Shown here: positions 14,759-22,925 of the stretch, piece after piece | Layout: each line of letters starts with the position of its first letter | How positions within the stretch are numbered: the stretch's first letter is position 1 | From: RUG14871 sp045539425 | GTDB lineage: Bacteria; Bacillota_I; Bacilli_A; Erysipelotrichales; Erysipelotrichaceae | Length of the DNA stretch: 27,201 bases | Assembly: GCA_045539425.1 (NCBI GenBank) | Contig: JAZQFH010000034.1 | Span: 1-27,201 of the forward strand | Reading direction: 5' to 3' | The notes under the pieces: model-generated | The model's input: only the letters and a program-made list of their open reading frames with translations | What the model was told of the DNA's origin: nothing | Databases searched by the model: none | Program-made: the position numbers and the translations under genes

Positions 14759-15967
14759 ATGGCAGATTCTCGTTTTGTAAGCTGTGCCTGGCAGATCATG
14801 GACGAGTTGTCCAAATCGGATCAGCTGGAAAGCTCTCTGGAAACATGCATCGGAATACTGACAGACGCGCTCGGCTGTGAAAACGGATCCATCTGGATGC
14901 GCAACACGGTAGATAACCGTTTTTATATTGTCGCCAGTTCAGGAGATACGGACGTCTCCGGTACATCCACCGGTGAAGATGAAAGCTTCATCGGCAAAAT
15001 CGTTAAAAGCGGTACATCTCAGATTGTGGAAAACTGCGCAAGCTTCCCGGAGATTGCGGAAGACAAATTCTTCTCTTCCCTCTTCGGCACAAATGCCATT
15101 CTGGTACCTTTAAAGACACCTCTTTCCGTCATCGGTTGTCTGCAGTTAAACAACAAGGAAGGCGGCTTTACGGAAGCGGATCAGGGTTTGCTGGAAAACT
15201 GCGGTGCTTTAATCGCACTGGACGTCGAAGATAAAGGTCTCTCCTTCTCCCCGAACAAGGACAGAAAACCACTGCTTCAGCTAAAAGGCGTGGTAAAGGA
15301 ATTCATGTCCGGGGAAGAGATGCGGCGCATCCTCAAGGGCATCGACCTCGATGTCTATGAAGGAGAGCTGCTTGTCGTCTTGGGAGAAAGCGGCTGCGGC
15401 AAGAGCACCATGCTGAATATCATCGGCGGCATGGACCAGCTGAGTGAAGGTCAGCTGATCGTCGAAGGAAAGGACTTTTCCCATCCGAGCGAACAGGAAC
15501 TGACTCAGTACAGAAGAGACTATATCGGCTTCATCTTCCAGTCCTATAATCTGATGCCGAATCTGAACGCACTGGAAAACGTGCAGTTCATTGCGGAAAT
15601 CTCCAACAACCCGAGGGATCCGATGGAATGCCTGGAACTGGTCGGCTTAAAGGAAAAATGGAACCGTTATCCTTCCGCCATGTCCGGCGGACAGCAGCAG
15701 CGTGTCTGCATTGCCAGAGTCATCTCCAAGGAACCGAAGATCATCCTGGCGGATGAACCGACCGCGGCTCTGGACTATGAAACGGGCAAGGGTGTATTAA
15801 AAGCCATTGAAAATATCGTTAAAAACGAAAAGAAAACAGTGATCATGGTCACTCACAACGTGGAAATCGCCAAGATGGCCAACCGTGTCATCCGTTTAAG
15901 AAACGGCCTGATTTCCAGCGTCCGCATTAACTTCAACCCTCTCACGGCGGAGGATCTGGTCTGGTAG
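14759..15967 (+). CDS. GAF domain fused to an ABC transporter ATPase (402 aa)
   Basis: Residues about 10-155 look like a GAF domain, with the typical 'ENGSIWMRNTVDNRFYIVASSG' and 'AILVPLKTPLSVIGCLQLNNK' strands. Residues about 168-395 are an ABC ATPase of the LolD/MacB/FtsE class: Walker A GESGCGKST (209-217), Q-loop in 'GFIFQSYNLMPNLNALENV', signature SGGQQQR (309-315), Walker B with DEP (332-334), and a switch His in MVTHN. It should power the FtsX-type permease encoded 1 nt downstream. The GAF half could let a small ligand or redox state gate ATPase activity, which is inference. GAF-ATPase fusion is an uncommon arrangement for this class. An AAAGGAGG site supports this start. Confidence 0.93.
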   Translation: MADSRFVSCAWQIMDELSKSDQLESSLETCIGILTDALGCENGSIWMRNTVDNRFYIVASSGDTDVSGTSTGEDESFIGKIVKSGTSQIVENCASFPEIAEDKFFSSLFGTNAILVPLKTPLSVIGCLQLNNKEGGFTEADQGLLENCGALIALDVEDKGLSFSPNKDRKPLLQLKGVVKEFMSGEEMRRILKGIDLDVYEGELLVVLGESGCGKSTMLNIIGGMDQLSEGQLIVEGKDFSHPSEQELTQYRRDYIGFIFQSYNLMPNLNALENVQFIAEISNNPRDPMECLELVGLKEKWNRYPSAMSGGQQQRVCIARVISKEPKIILADEPTAALDYETGKGVLKAIENIVKNEKKTVIMVTHNVEIAKMANRVIRLRNGLISSVRINFNPLTAEDLVW

Positions 15968-15968
15968 T

Positions 15969-18900
15969 ATGAAAAAGACACAATTCATCGATGCACTGAA
16001 GAATATCAGAAAACGATGGGCATCGTTCCTTTCGGTTGTTCTGATCGTAGCTCTGGGAACCGGAGGCTTTTTCACTTCACGCAATCTCAACCGTTCCTTC
16101 GTAAATGCGACAGAGCGTCTGTACACTTCAGGCAACTTCAAAAACTTTGATCTGCTCTCCAGCGGCGGAATCGGCGAAGAAGAGCTGGAAATTTTGCGTA
16201 ATACGGAAGGCGTGAAGGACGCGGAAGGCGTCATCGTGCTGGATGCAGAGCTTTCCAACGATTCCGGTATTTATAAAGTCAAGGCTATCTCCGTTACCGA
16301 CTCCATCAGCGTCCCTCTCTTAATTGAAGGCAAGATGCCTCAGAAGGAAAACGAGCTGTTATTAAACGAAGACGTTGCCATCGACAGCGGCATCCGCGTC
16401 GGCGATACGGTCTATCTGAAGAGCACATCCGCTCTTTCCAAAAACCCCTTAAAGAACAATACCTTTAAAGTATCCGGTATCATGCGGCATCCGGAATACG
16501 TCCGCTATACGCTGGTGTTATCCGTTGCCCTGCCTCCATCCGCATTCGACATGGAAGCACTGAACAACTCCTACACCAATGCGTTTGTGACAGGTGAGGA
16601 AGATGCCCTGAACCGTCTTTACGATCTCCTGCCTACTCTTTGTGCCAAGACCAAAACCCGAATGGATCTGACGGCGGAAGAGAGAATTCAGGAGAAGACG
16701 GATGAAATCAATCAGAAGTTCCTCGAAGCCGAAGAAGAACTGAACCGGAAAGAAGAGGAAGGCAGAAGCCAGCTGGCAGATGCCGAAAAGCAGATCAGTG
16801 AATTTGAGTCGCTGCTTCGTAACGGCAGAAGCCAGATTGAAGAAGGCAGAAGAACCCTCGCTGCCGGATATGCCCAGCTGAATGAAGGCGAGCAGCAGTA
16901 TGCCGCCTCCCTTGCCCAACTGCAGCAGGCAAAGAACTCGCTGAATGAAGCTGAGAAGATCCTCGACAGAATCGAAGAGGAAACCGGCGTGCGCATGACG
17001 CTGCAGCAGCTGGCGGATCAGGTGAATACCCTCGACAGCTCGCTGAGCAATCTTGTCAGCGACGTTGAAGCGGGAACGGATTCTTCCGACAGCCTGAACA
17101 TGTTACTGAGTATCCTCTCACGCAAAGAGCTGCAGCAGCTGAGTGAAGAGGCGGGAATCAGCGACGATATCCTGGCCACGCTTATTGATCTGAAGAAATC
17201 GCAGGAAACGGCGGAACGTCTGAAGAGCCAGCTTGCGGAAATGGAAGAGAACGCAAACCAGGAAGAAGGCATCCGCTATATGGACTTCTATACACCGGAA
17301 GGTCTGGACCGTGTCCTGCAGGAAATTGACAAACAGATTACACCGTTACAGGACGCCATCGTAAACGGCTCACAGGAAGAGATCGATCAGGCCCGCGAAG
17401 CTCTGACTTCCTTCTTTGAGAGCAATGAGATGAAGGCGCTGGATCACGTGATGATCAATCATATCTTTGAATCTCTGGAATACCATTCCTACGATATCAT
17501 CAATGCGGAAAGCACGATCGACTCCGCTGCGGAAGGCCTCAAAGCCATCCTGGCACAGCTGGAAAGTGACGGCATTCCGAGCGTTGCCCCAATGAAGGAA
17601 GCACTCGCAAAACTGACTGCTCTGACACAGGCTTATTTGGATGCCGTACAGAGCGGAGAAGATACGGAAGCAGCGGCACAGAATTTCTACGATTACTGCG
17701 AAACGGCAGAAGCACAGATGATTCTGCCGATCGTCAATGACTACGCGATGGACATTGATGACTATATTGACTATCTGAAGAATTCCGAAGATCTGGAAAC
17801 GGATCTGAACGGACTGTTAAATATCACCTCGGATATCGGACGGTGGATCTTCAACATCGTTCCGCCGGAAGATGAGGAAGCGGAAGACAGAGAGGAAGTC
17901 AGCGACAGCGATGTTGCGGCTTACATTGAAAAGCTGAAAGCCTTCAGCAACATTGATCTGGAAACTGACGACATCGAGGAAATGATGTCTGAGCTTTACT
18001 CCACCAAGGGAGAAGGCGTTGTCTACTGGATTCTCAAAAACAACTACGGCTATGATATGTATGAAGGCACCTCCGCCTTCAATAACAGTCTGGAAGTACA
18101 ATACGCTGCATTAAAACAGCAGATTGAGGATCTGAAAGCCTCGGAAGATCTGGCTGTAACCGCCGAAAAACAAGCGGAATATCTGCAGCAGATCAATACT
18201 GCCGCTACCGATATGATCACCCACGCGTCAGAAGAGGATGCAGGCGGTGTTTCCAAAGATATCAGCAACCTGAACACGGTCACGAGTGATTTTGATTTCC
18301 AGAGCATTGAGCAGGTCATCGAAAGCTATTTCGGCTTCAACTTCCAGACCAGATCCTCGGACTTCGTATCCGCGGAAGGTCTGAAGCAGGTGTCCGAAAA
18401 AGTCCATGCCCTGAATGCCCAAGTCGCTCAGGTCCCGGCACTGCCCGGACAGATTGCCGAAGGAGAACGGCAGCTGGCCGCCGGCAGAAGAGAGCTGGAT
18501 GAAGGCTGGCGCACGTACCGCCACGGTATGGCGGAACTGCAGTCCAAACAGCGGATCCTGAACAGTTCGGAAGAACAGCTCGCCATCTCAAGAAGAGAAC
18601 TGAACGAGAAAAAGGAAGAAGCCCAGCGGCAGCTGGATGAAGTCAGAAACGAACTGGCAAATACCCGCAAGGAAGCGGAAGAAGAAATCAGAAAAGCCAG
18701 AGAGGACATCCTCTCTCAGAGATATGTCTGGCTTCTGCAGGACAGAGCAACCAACCTGTCCAACCTGGATGTCAACGGCACCATTGCCGGCATCCGTGCC
18801 GCAAGCATGACTTTCGGCGCACTGTTCCTGTTAGTCATCAGCCTGGTCTGCTTCTCCACGATTGCGATGATCGTGGAAGAGGAAAAGAGCAGCGTCGGTA

Positions 18901-20372
18901 CCACCAAGGCCTTCGGTTTCTATAACCGTGAGATCTTCAACAAGTATCTGCTGTTCGGCCTCTCCGCAGCCATTGTCGGCTGCATCAGCGGCGTGATCAT
19001 CAGTTATTTCCTCACCCGCCTCGTACTACAGAGCATGATGAATCAGCATATGTATATGGTCGGAGACCTTCCGGTCATTCATGAACCGCTGACGATTCTT
19101 CTGACTGCTCTCTTTATCCTGGCACTTTCCGCTCTGGCAACCTTCGTTGCATGCACGGACCTTCTGAAGAGCCCGGCAGCCCTCTTAATGAAGGGCGATA
19201 CGATCTCTTCGAGAGACCGCAAGATGAAACGGAAAGAGACTTCCGGACGCTCCGGCAAGTCGCTCTACTCCCGTCTGATTCTGCGCAACATCATCAACGA
19301 AAAGGAACGCGTACTGATCACGGTACTGATCGTTGCCCTGAGCTGCTTTGTTGTAGGAGTGGGATTCCAGCTGAGAGATTCCTTCTACGGCATGATGGTC
19401 AAGCAGAAGAAAGATGTCATGATCTATGACTTCCGCGTGGAATACAACGATGAGATTACCGATGATGAGATCCGTAAGGTGGAAGATATCCTGAACAGAA
19501 ATCATACGGAATACCTCAACGCCTATTACAGAATGCACCTGTACGATACCGGCAAGACGACAAACGGTCTCTACATCATCGCAGGTGACGCCGCCAAATT
19601 GCACGACTACATCTCAATCCGGGATTATAAGAGCGGAAAGGTTCTTGATTTACCGGAGGACGGAGCACTGATTCAGATCCGTCTGAGTGAAGTATACGGT
19701 CTCAAACAGGACGAGACCATGAGTATTTACAACAAAGACCTCCTGCCCCATGAAATACCTGTCAAGGGTGTCTTCACAAACTACCAGGGCAGATGCGTCA
19801 TCGTCTCCAATAAGGCATACGAAAAGCTCTTCGATGAAGAACTGGAAAACAACTGTTACTATGTGAAGCTCAACGGTGCGGATTATGACAGCATCGCCAA
19901 ACAGATCTCTGCCCTTTCGGACAGCATCTCCATTGAGCGCGCAGACAGCTATATGGCAAGACTAAATTCGACAATCGGTCTCTATGACCTCATGGTTGTC
20001 ATCATGACGGCCATGGCGGTGCTGATGTCCTTCATGATCCTGACCAACCTCTCCAACATCTTCCTGAACCGGAAGAAAAAGGAATTGATCGTCATGCGCA
20101 TCAACGGTTTCTCCATCTCCCAGACAATCAACTATCTGGCAAAGGAAACCATTCTGACAACAATCATCGGTGTAGCGCTGGCGCTGGTTCTGGGATTTTT
20201 CTTCGGTACCAGGATCGTACAGATGTTCGAGCATACCGATACGATGTTCATACGTGGATTTGACGTAAAAGGATGGGCAATTGCGGCTCTGCTGGAATGC
20301 CTCTTCTCCTTCATCATCAACTTCTTCGTCTTCCGTAAGGTAAGGAAGCTGAACTTCAGGGAACTCACATAA
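15969..20372 (+). CDS. FtsX/MacB-type ABC permease with a giant coiled-coil insertion (1467 aa)
   Basis: The N-terminal helix (about 16-37) is followed by an extracytoplasmic core (about 45-225). Next comes a very long Glu/Gln/Leu-rich region (about 225-935) whose two flanks (about 225-330 and 820-935) are heptad-like coiled coils. A first FtsX membrane unit (helices around 945-968, 990-1015, 1040-1062) carries the 'EEEKSSVGTTKAFGF' coupling helix. A second half has a helix (about 1115-1135), a second core (about 1140-1330) and a second FtsX unit (about 1335-1455) with the 'KKKELIVMRINGFS' coupling helix. Such permeases use ATP to move a periplasmic or extracellular arm rather than pump through the membrane, acting on lipoproteins, peptides or wall enzymes. 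The substrate cannot be told here. The stop codon of the ATPase gene ends 1 nt upstream. Confidence 0.93.
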   Translation: MKKTQFIDALKNIRKRWASFLSVVLIVALGTGGFFTSRNLNRSFVNATERLYTSGNFKNFDLLSSGGIGEEELEILRNTEGVKDAEGVIVLDAELSNDSGIYKVKAISVTDSISVPLLIEGKMPQKENELLLNEDVAIDSGIRVGDTVYLKSTSALSKNPLKNNTFKVSGIMRHPEYVRYTLVLSVALPPSAFDMEALNNSYTNAFVTGEEDALNRLYDLLPTLCAKTKTRMDLTAEERIQEKTDEINQKFLEAEEELNRKEEEGRSQLADAEKQISEFESLLRNGRSQIEEGRRTLAAGYAQLNEGEQQYAASLAQLQQAKNSLNEAEKILDRIEEETGVRMTLQQLADQVNTLDSSLSNLVSDVEAGTDSSDSLNMLLSILSRKELQQLSEEAGISDDILATLIDLKKSQETAERLKSQLAEMEENANQEEGIRYMDFYTPEGLDRVLQEIDKQITPLQDAIVNGSQEEIDQAREALTSFFESNEMKALDHVMINHIFESLEYHSYDIINAESTIDSAAEGLKAILAQLESDGIPSVAPMKEALAKLTALTQAYLDAVQSGEDTEAAAQNFYDYCETAEAQMILPIVNDYAMDIDDYIDYLKNSEDLETDLNGLLNITSDIGRWIFNIVPPEDEEAEDREEVSDSDVAAYIEKLKAFSNIDLETDDIEEMMSELYSTKGEGVVYWILKNNYGYDMYEGTSAFNNSLEVQYAALKQQIEDLKASEDLAVTAEKQAEYLQQINTAATDMITHASEEDAGGVSKDISNLNTVTSDFDFQSIEQVIESYFGFNFQTRSSDFVSAEGLKQVSEKVHALNAQVAQVPALPGQIAEGERQLAAGRRELDEGWRTYRHGMAELQSKQRILNSSEEQLAISRRELNEKKEEAQRQLDEVRNELANTRKEAEEEIRKAREDILSQRYVWLLQDRATNLSNLDVNGTIAGIRAASMTFGALFLLVISLVCFSTIAMIVEEEKSSVGTTKAFGFYNREIFNKYLLFGLSAAIVGCISGVIISYFLTRLVLQSMMNQHMYMVGDLPVIHEPLTILLTALFILALSALATFVACTDLLKSPAALLMKGDTISSRDRKMKRKETSGRSGKSLYSRLILRNIINEKERVLITVLIVALSCFVVGVGFQLRDSFYGMMVKQKKDVMIYDFRVEYNDEITDDEIRKVEDILNRNHTEYLNAYYRMHLYDTGKTTNGLYIIAGDAAKLHDYISIRDYKSGKVLDLPEDGALIQIRLSEVYGLKQDETMSIYNKDLLPHEIPVKGVFTNYQGRCVIVSNKAYEKLFDEELENNCYYVKLNGADYDSIAKQISALSDSISIERADSYMARLNSTIGLYDLMVVIMTAMAVLMSFMILTNLSNIFLNRKKKELIVMRINGFSISQTINYLAKETILTTIIGVALALVLGFFFGTRIVQMFEHTDTMFIRGFDVKGWAIAALLECLFSFIINFFVFRKVRKLNFRELT

Positions 20373-20383
20373 AAGAGAATGAC

Positions 20384-20411
20384 AGGTCAGCCGATAAACG
20401 GCTGGCCTTTT
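20384..20411 (+). terminator. Rho-independent terminator of the ABC operon
   Basis: The stem pairs 20385-20393 (GGTCAGCCG) with 20399-20407 (CGGCTGGCC), with one G-U pair, an ATAAA loop and a TTTT tail. It lies 12 nt after the permease stop. Confidence 0.85.
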
Positions 20412-20448
20412 CCTATGCGCATTTCCGCAAAAAGTGCACGGTATCCTC

Positions 20449-20454
20449 TATAAT
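20449..20454 (+). promoter_or_regulatory. -10 box upstream of the methyltransferase gene
   Basis: A perfect TATAAT lies 26 nt before the chosen ATG, but no strong -35 is visible at the usual spacing. Its position argues against the upstream ATG at 20453, which lies inside the box. Confidence 0.45.
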
Positions 20455-20479
20455 GATAAATAAAGAGGGAGGCAGAACA

Positions 20480-21454
20480 ATGCATGCAAGTCTCTATGAA
20501 ATACTCCGGAAAGAAACCGTCATGGTAATTGACGGATCCATGTCTACCGCACTGGAAGCTCTCGGTGCCAATCTGAACAATTCCCTCTGGACCGCTTCCG
20601 TTCTGAAAAATCAGCCGGAACTGGTGCGTCAGGTTCACTACGATTATTTCAAAGCCGGTGCCGACTGCGGAATCACCTGCAGCTACCAGGCAACAATTCC
20701 GGGCCTGATGAAAGCCGGATGCAGCAAGGAAGAAGCCGAAGCGCTGATTACGCGCTCAGTAACACTTCTGAAAGAAGCAAGAGATCAGTGGTGGAAGGAA
20801 GAAGGAGAGACAAGCGGCAGAATGTATCCGCTGTGTCTTGGAGGCGTCGGACCGTATGGCGCCTATCTGGCAGACGGCTCTGAGTATACCGGAAAATACT
20901 CCATGGATCATGACTTACTGTATGACTTCCACTACCGCCGGATGGAACTGCTTCATAATGCCGGAGCCGATCTTCTGTTGATCGAGACTCAGCCGGCCCT
21001 GAAGGAAGCCCTTGTTGCGGCGGAGATTGCCGAAGAGTTACAAACCGATTACTGGATCAGCTTTACCTGCCGGAACGGCACGCACACCTGTGCTCATGAT
21101 TCCGTCAAAGAATGCGCGGAAGTATTATCCAAAAACCATCCGCATCTTAGGATGATCGGGATCAACTGCACCAAGCCGGAATATATCGTCTCTCTGATCA
21201 CGGAGCTGAAAAAGGGAACGGATCTGCCGATTGGTGTTTATCCCAATAGCGGCGAAATCTACGATCCTGTTACCAAAACATGGACAACCGAATCGAAAGG
21301 AATGGATTTCGCTGCCTATGCGCTTTCTTACATGACAGCCGGCGCGGATGCCGTCGGGGGATGCTGCACAACCACATGCACGCATATCCGGCAAATTGCC
21401 AAAGCCAGAGAAACATATCGAAAGGCCGGGAAACCAAAGAGAATTCAATACTGA
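20480..21454 (+). CDS. mmuM: Homocysteine S-methyltransferase (324 aa)
   Basis: This zinc enzyme transfers a methyl group from S-methylmethionine (or S-adenosylmethionine) to homocysteine, forming methionine in the cytoplasm. Family features include the start region 'MVIDGSMSTALEALG', 'CGITCSYQATIPG', 'LCLGGVGPYGAYLADGSEYTG', 'LLIETQPALKEA', and the three zinc-binding cysteines: Cys230 in GINCTKP and Cys295/Cys296 in GGCCTTT. The length is normal for the family. I chose ATG 20480 because GAGGGAGG lies 8-15 nt upstream. An in-frame ATG at 20453 would add nine residues but lies within the -10 box. It stands alone between two terminators. Confidence 0.95.
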   Translation: MHASLYEILRKETVMVIDGSMSTALEALGANLNNSLWTASVLKNQPELVRQVHYDYFKAGADCGITCSYQATIPGLMKAGCSKEEAEALITRSVTLLKEARDQWWKEEGETSGRMYPLCLGGVGPYGAYLADGSEYTGKYSMDHDLLYDFHYRRMELLHNAGADLLLIETQPALKEALVAAEIAEELQTDYWISFTCRNGTHTCAHDSVKECAEVLSKNHPHLRMIGINCTKPEYIVSLITELKKGTDLPIGVYPNSGEIYDPVTKTWTTESKGMDFAAYALSYMTAGADAVGGCCTTTCTHIRQIAKARETYRKAGKPKRIQY

Positions 21455-21465
21455 CAATGGAAAAG

Positions 21466-21500
21466 AAAGACCCGTGAACGGAAGTTTACGGGTCTTTGTT
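21466..21500. terminator. Bidirectional terminator between mmuM and the convergent small gene
   Basis: A perfect 10-bp stem (AAAGACCCGT at 21466-21475 with ACGGGTCTTT at 21488-21497) is extended by GAAC/GTTT with one G-U pair around a GGAA loop. A/T-rich flanks on both sides would let it stop transcription from mmuM (+) and from the XRE operon (-). Confidence 0.88.
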
Positions 21501-21544
21501 CATTGTGTCGATAGAAATATGGCAGCACAGCCGCATGGATGGAA

Positions 21545-21703
21545 TCAGGGTTCCTTCCGCCTTTGAATCATCCCGGCAATCATCAGGATCCAGCCGGCTG
21601 TAAAGAGCAGGATTGCGACCATGTCCGGCAGCCTGTAAAGCAGATGGTCGACGGCAATCGTGGCAGCCGAGAGAATCAGCCCGATACGGATCATAAGATT
21701 CAT
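21545..21703 (-). CDS. Small two-helix membrane protein (52 aa)
   Basis: Reading from ATG 21703 gives 52 residues with two hydrophobic helices (about 4-20 and 29-46), a short polar turn (DHLLYRLPD) and a basic end (QRRKEP). Its ATG overlaps the stop of the XRE gene by 4 nt (ATGA), and the XRE gene end supplies a GGAGGGC ribosome site. The terminator follows about 45 nt later. The function is not recognised; it is presumably a membrane partner of the XRE membrane protein. Confidence 0.72.
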   Translation of the reverse strand: MNLMIRIGLILSAATIAVDHLLYRLPDMVAILLFTAGWILMIAGMIQRRKEP

Positions 21704-22221
21704 TCTTTGCCCTCCTTCACTCTTTCCAGTAAACGCAATTTGAACTCCCGGATTCTTGCGGCATGTCTTCCGGTAAAGATGATGCCGATCACCAGCGTGC
21801 CGAATGCCGCGCCAAGTCCGAAACTGCCGATGGCTTCATAAGGTGATGTTGATTCCAGTCCCAAAAGCAAGATGATAAGGTATGCGGAAAATCCCAGCAG
21901 TCCCGCCAGAAACAGCCAGTGCATTCTGTTTAACAGTCTGGCTTTCTCCTCATTGCTGTAATCCGCGACCTGTAATACGGTTTCTTTCAGTTCTTCATTC
22001 ATATGCTCATTTTTCCTTTCTCCGCTCAGAATTTCACGGAGGTCAACAGAGTACAGATCTGCCAGTTCCATCAGGATATCCAGATCAGGCATGTTGTTTC
22101 CGGTTTCCCAGCGGGAAACGGTTCTGCGGGCTGTTCCCAGCTGTTCCGCAAGCTGCTCCTGCGTCATTCCTTTTTCCTTGCGAAGATCCTGAAGGAATCT
22201 TCCTGTTTTGATCATATCCAT
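21700..22221 (-). CDS. XRE-family HTH regulator with two C-terminal membrane helices (173 aa)
   Basis: Residues about 5-60 form a typical XRE helix-turn-helix ('FLQDLRKEKGMTQEQLAEQLGTARRTVSRWETG' pattern followed by 'PDLDILMELADLYSVDLREIL'). A linker leads to two hydrophobic helices (about 102-121 and 131-150) and a basic C-terminal tail. DNA binding at the membrane face is implied. In Firmicutes such proteins often control their own operon or a neighbouring membrane-stress or transport gene; the target here is unknown. The AAAGGAGGT site precedes ATG 22221. The third residue is also Met, so the start may be two codons later. Confidence 0.9.
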   Translation of the reverse strand: MDMIKTGRFLQDLRKEKGMTQEQLAEQLGTARRTVSRWETGNNMPDLDILMELADLYSVDLREILSGERKNEHMNEELKETVLQVADYSNEEKARLLNRMHWLFLAGLLGFSAYLIILLLGLESTSPYEAIGSFGLGAAFGTLVIGIIFTGRHAARIREFKLRLLERVKEGKE

Positions 22222-22312
22222 AATTTCGTGACCTCCTTTACGGTCTCAGCATACCTCTTTCTTCCTTTGGAAAACAGGACACAAAATGAGCAAATGCCCT
22301 TTTTCCGTATTG

Positions 22313-22329
22313 GGACACACCGTGTCTCA
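22313..22329. promoter_or_regulatory. Inverted repeat upstream of the XRE gene
   Basis: GGGACAC and GTGTCTC flank a 3-nt centre (ACC), matching at six pairs plus a G-T. It lies in the expected leader of the XRE operon about 90 nt before its ATG and could be an operator. No direct evidence of binding. Confidence 0.3.
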
Positions 22330-22370
22330 TAAAAGAAATCTGATTTTCCGCCGGATACCCTCTTTCCAAT

Positions 22371-22395
22371 ATTATACCGCAACGGACAGACCGTT
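22371..22395 (-). promoter_or_regulatory. Probable XRE promoter: TATAAT -10 with adjoining inverted repeat
   Basis: On the minus strand GCGGTATAAT ends at 22371. Directly upstream, at 22381-22395, lies an inverted repeat (AACGG-ACAGA-CCGTT) that covers the -35/-10 spacer and would be a natural autoregulatory site for the XRE protein. No good -35 is visible. Confidence 0.45.
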
Positions 22396-22416
22396 CCTTG
22401 CACCTTGTACGCAAAG

Positions 22417-22440
22417 AAAAAAGCGGAACTTCTGTCCCGC
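22417..22440 (-). terminator. Minus-strand terminator after a gene remnant
   Basis: On the minus strand a 7-bp stem GCGGGAC/GTTCCGC (one G-U pair, AGAA loop) is followed by six T. On the plus strand the same position would be an A-C mismatch, so it serves minus-strand transcription, ending the reading frame that stops at 22466. Confidence 0.65.
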
Positions 22441-22465
22441 CTGAATGACGTAAAACTGATTTGGT

Positions 22466-22660
22466 TTACTGCCAGGTATAGGTCTTGCCGTCTTCGTGGC
22501 ATAATCCCGGTACCTTGTCATATCCCAGAAGGGACGGTCCCGTGGAAGCATTCAAATCAATACCGAAAGCGATCTGTCCCAGCTCAATATCAAAGCTTAT
22601 TACAATATCGGCTACAATACCAACGCTGCCGTACGGGAAATGAATCGGCTGCTGTCTGGC
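22466..22660 (-). pseudogene. Probable 3' remnant of an unrecognised minus-strand gene
   Basis: The frame reads naturally over its last ~60 codons ('GIVADIVISFDIELGQIAFG', then 'IDLNASTGPSLLGYDK') and stops 26 nt before a good minus-strand terminator, as the end of a real gene would. It is open back to an ATG at 22708 but has no convincing start: the ATG has poor ribosome-site spacing and overlaps the plus-strand remnant. I cannot assign a family. Confidence 0.4.
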
Positions 22661-22850
22661 GTATGAAAAGCTGGCCAATACCGGAGTGTTTCCGGATCTC
22701 AATTCCATCCCCCTGAAACCGGCGGTCTATGAAGAAATGCATCTGATCTGGAGGAACAACTCCGTTCTTTCTCCTCTTTCGGAATTCTTTCTGAGCAGGA
22801 TGGAACAGATGGTTGAGGAAAACAGAAACACGATACAGAAGAATGAATAA
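22656..22850 (+). pseudogene. Probable 3' remnant of a LysR-type regulator gene
   Basis: The final 64 codons before TAA 22850 read as 'LANTGVFPDLNSIPLKP', then 'YEEMHLIWRNNSVLSPLSEFFL', which resembles the end of a LysR effector-binding domain. Upstream the frame has no start codon or ribosome site, and continuing left runs into other frames and stops. This looks like a truncated gene abutting the minus-strand remnant. The LysR assignment is by resemblance only. Confidence 0.4.
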
Positions 22851-22899
22851 GATCATGGCAACAACTGTAATTCACGGATACAAATCCATGAAGATTTGC

Positions 22900-22905
22900 T
22901 ACAAT
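22900..22905 (+). promoter_or_regulatory. Extended -10 for the phosphodiesterase gene
   Basis: TACAAT is preceded by TGC, giving an extended -10 sited 21 nt before the ATG at 22926. The leader would be short but leaves room for the GAGGT ribosome site. The -35 is weak. Confidence 0.45.
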
Positions 22906-22925
22906 GAATCTGCGAGGTAACCAGA

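Noticed and set aside
16518..16919. 133-aa minus-strand frame
   Set aside because: It lies wholly opposite the well-supported permease gene with no ribosome site.
18428..18709. Minus-strand Ser-rich frames opposite the permease
   Set aside because: They are mirror images of the Glu/Lys-rich coiled coil, with no start signals.
20453..20479. Nine-codon longer start for the methyltransferase
   Set aside because: The ATG at 20453 overlaps the -10 box and has no ribosome site. ATG 20480 has GAGGGAGG at good spacing.
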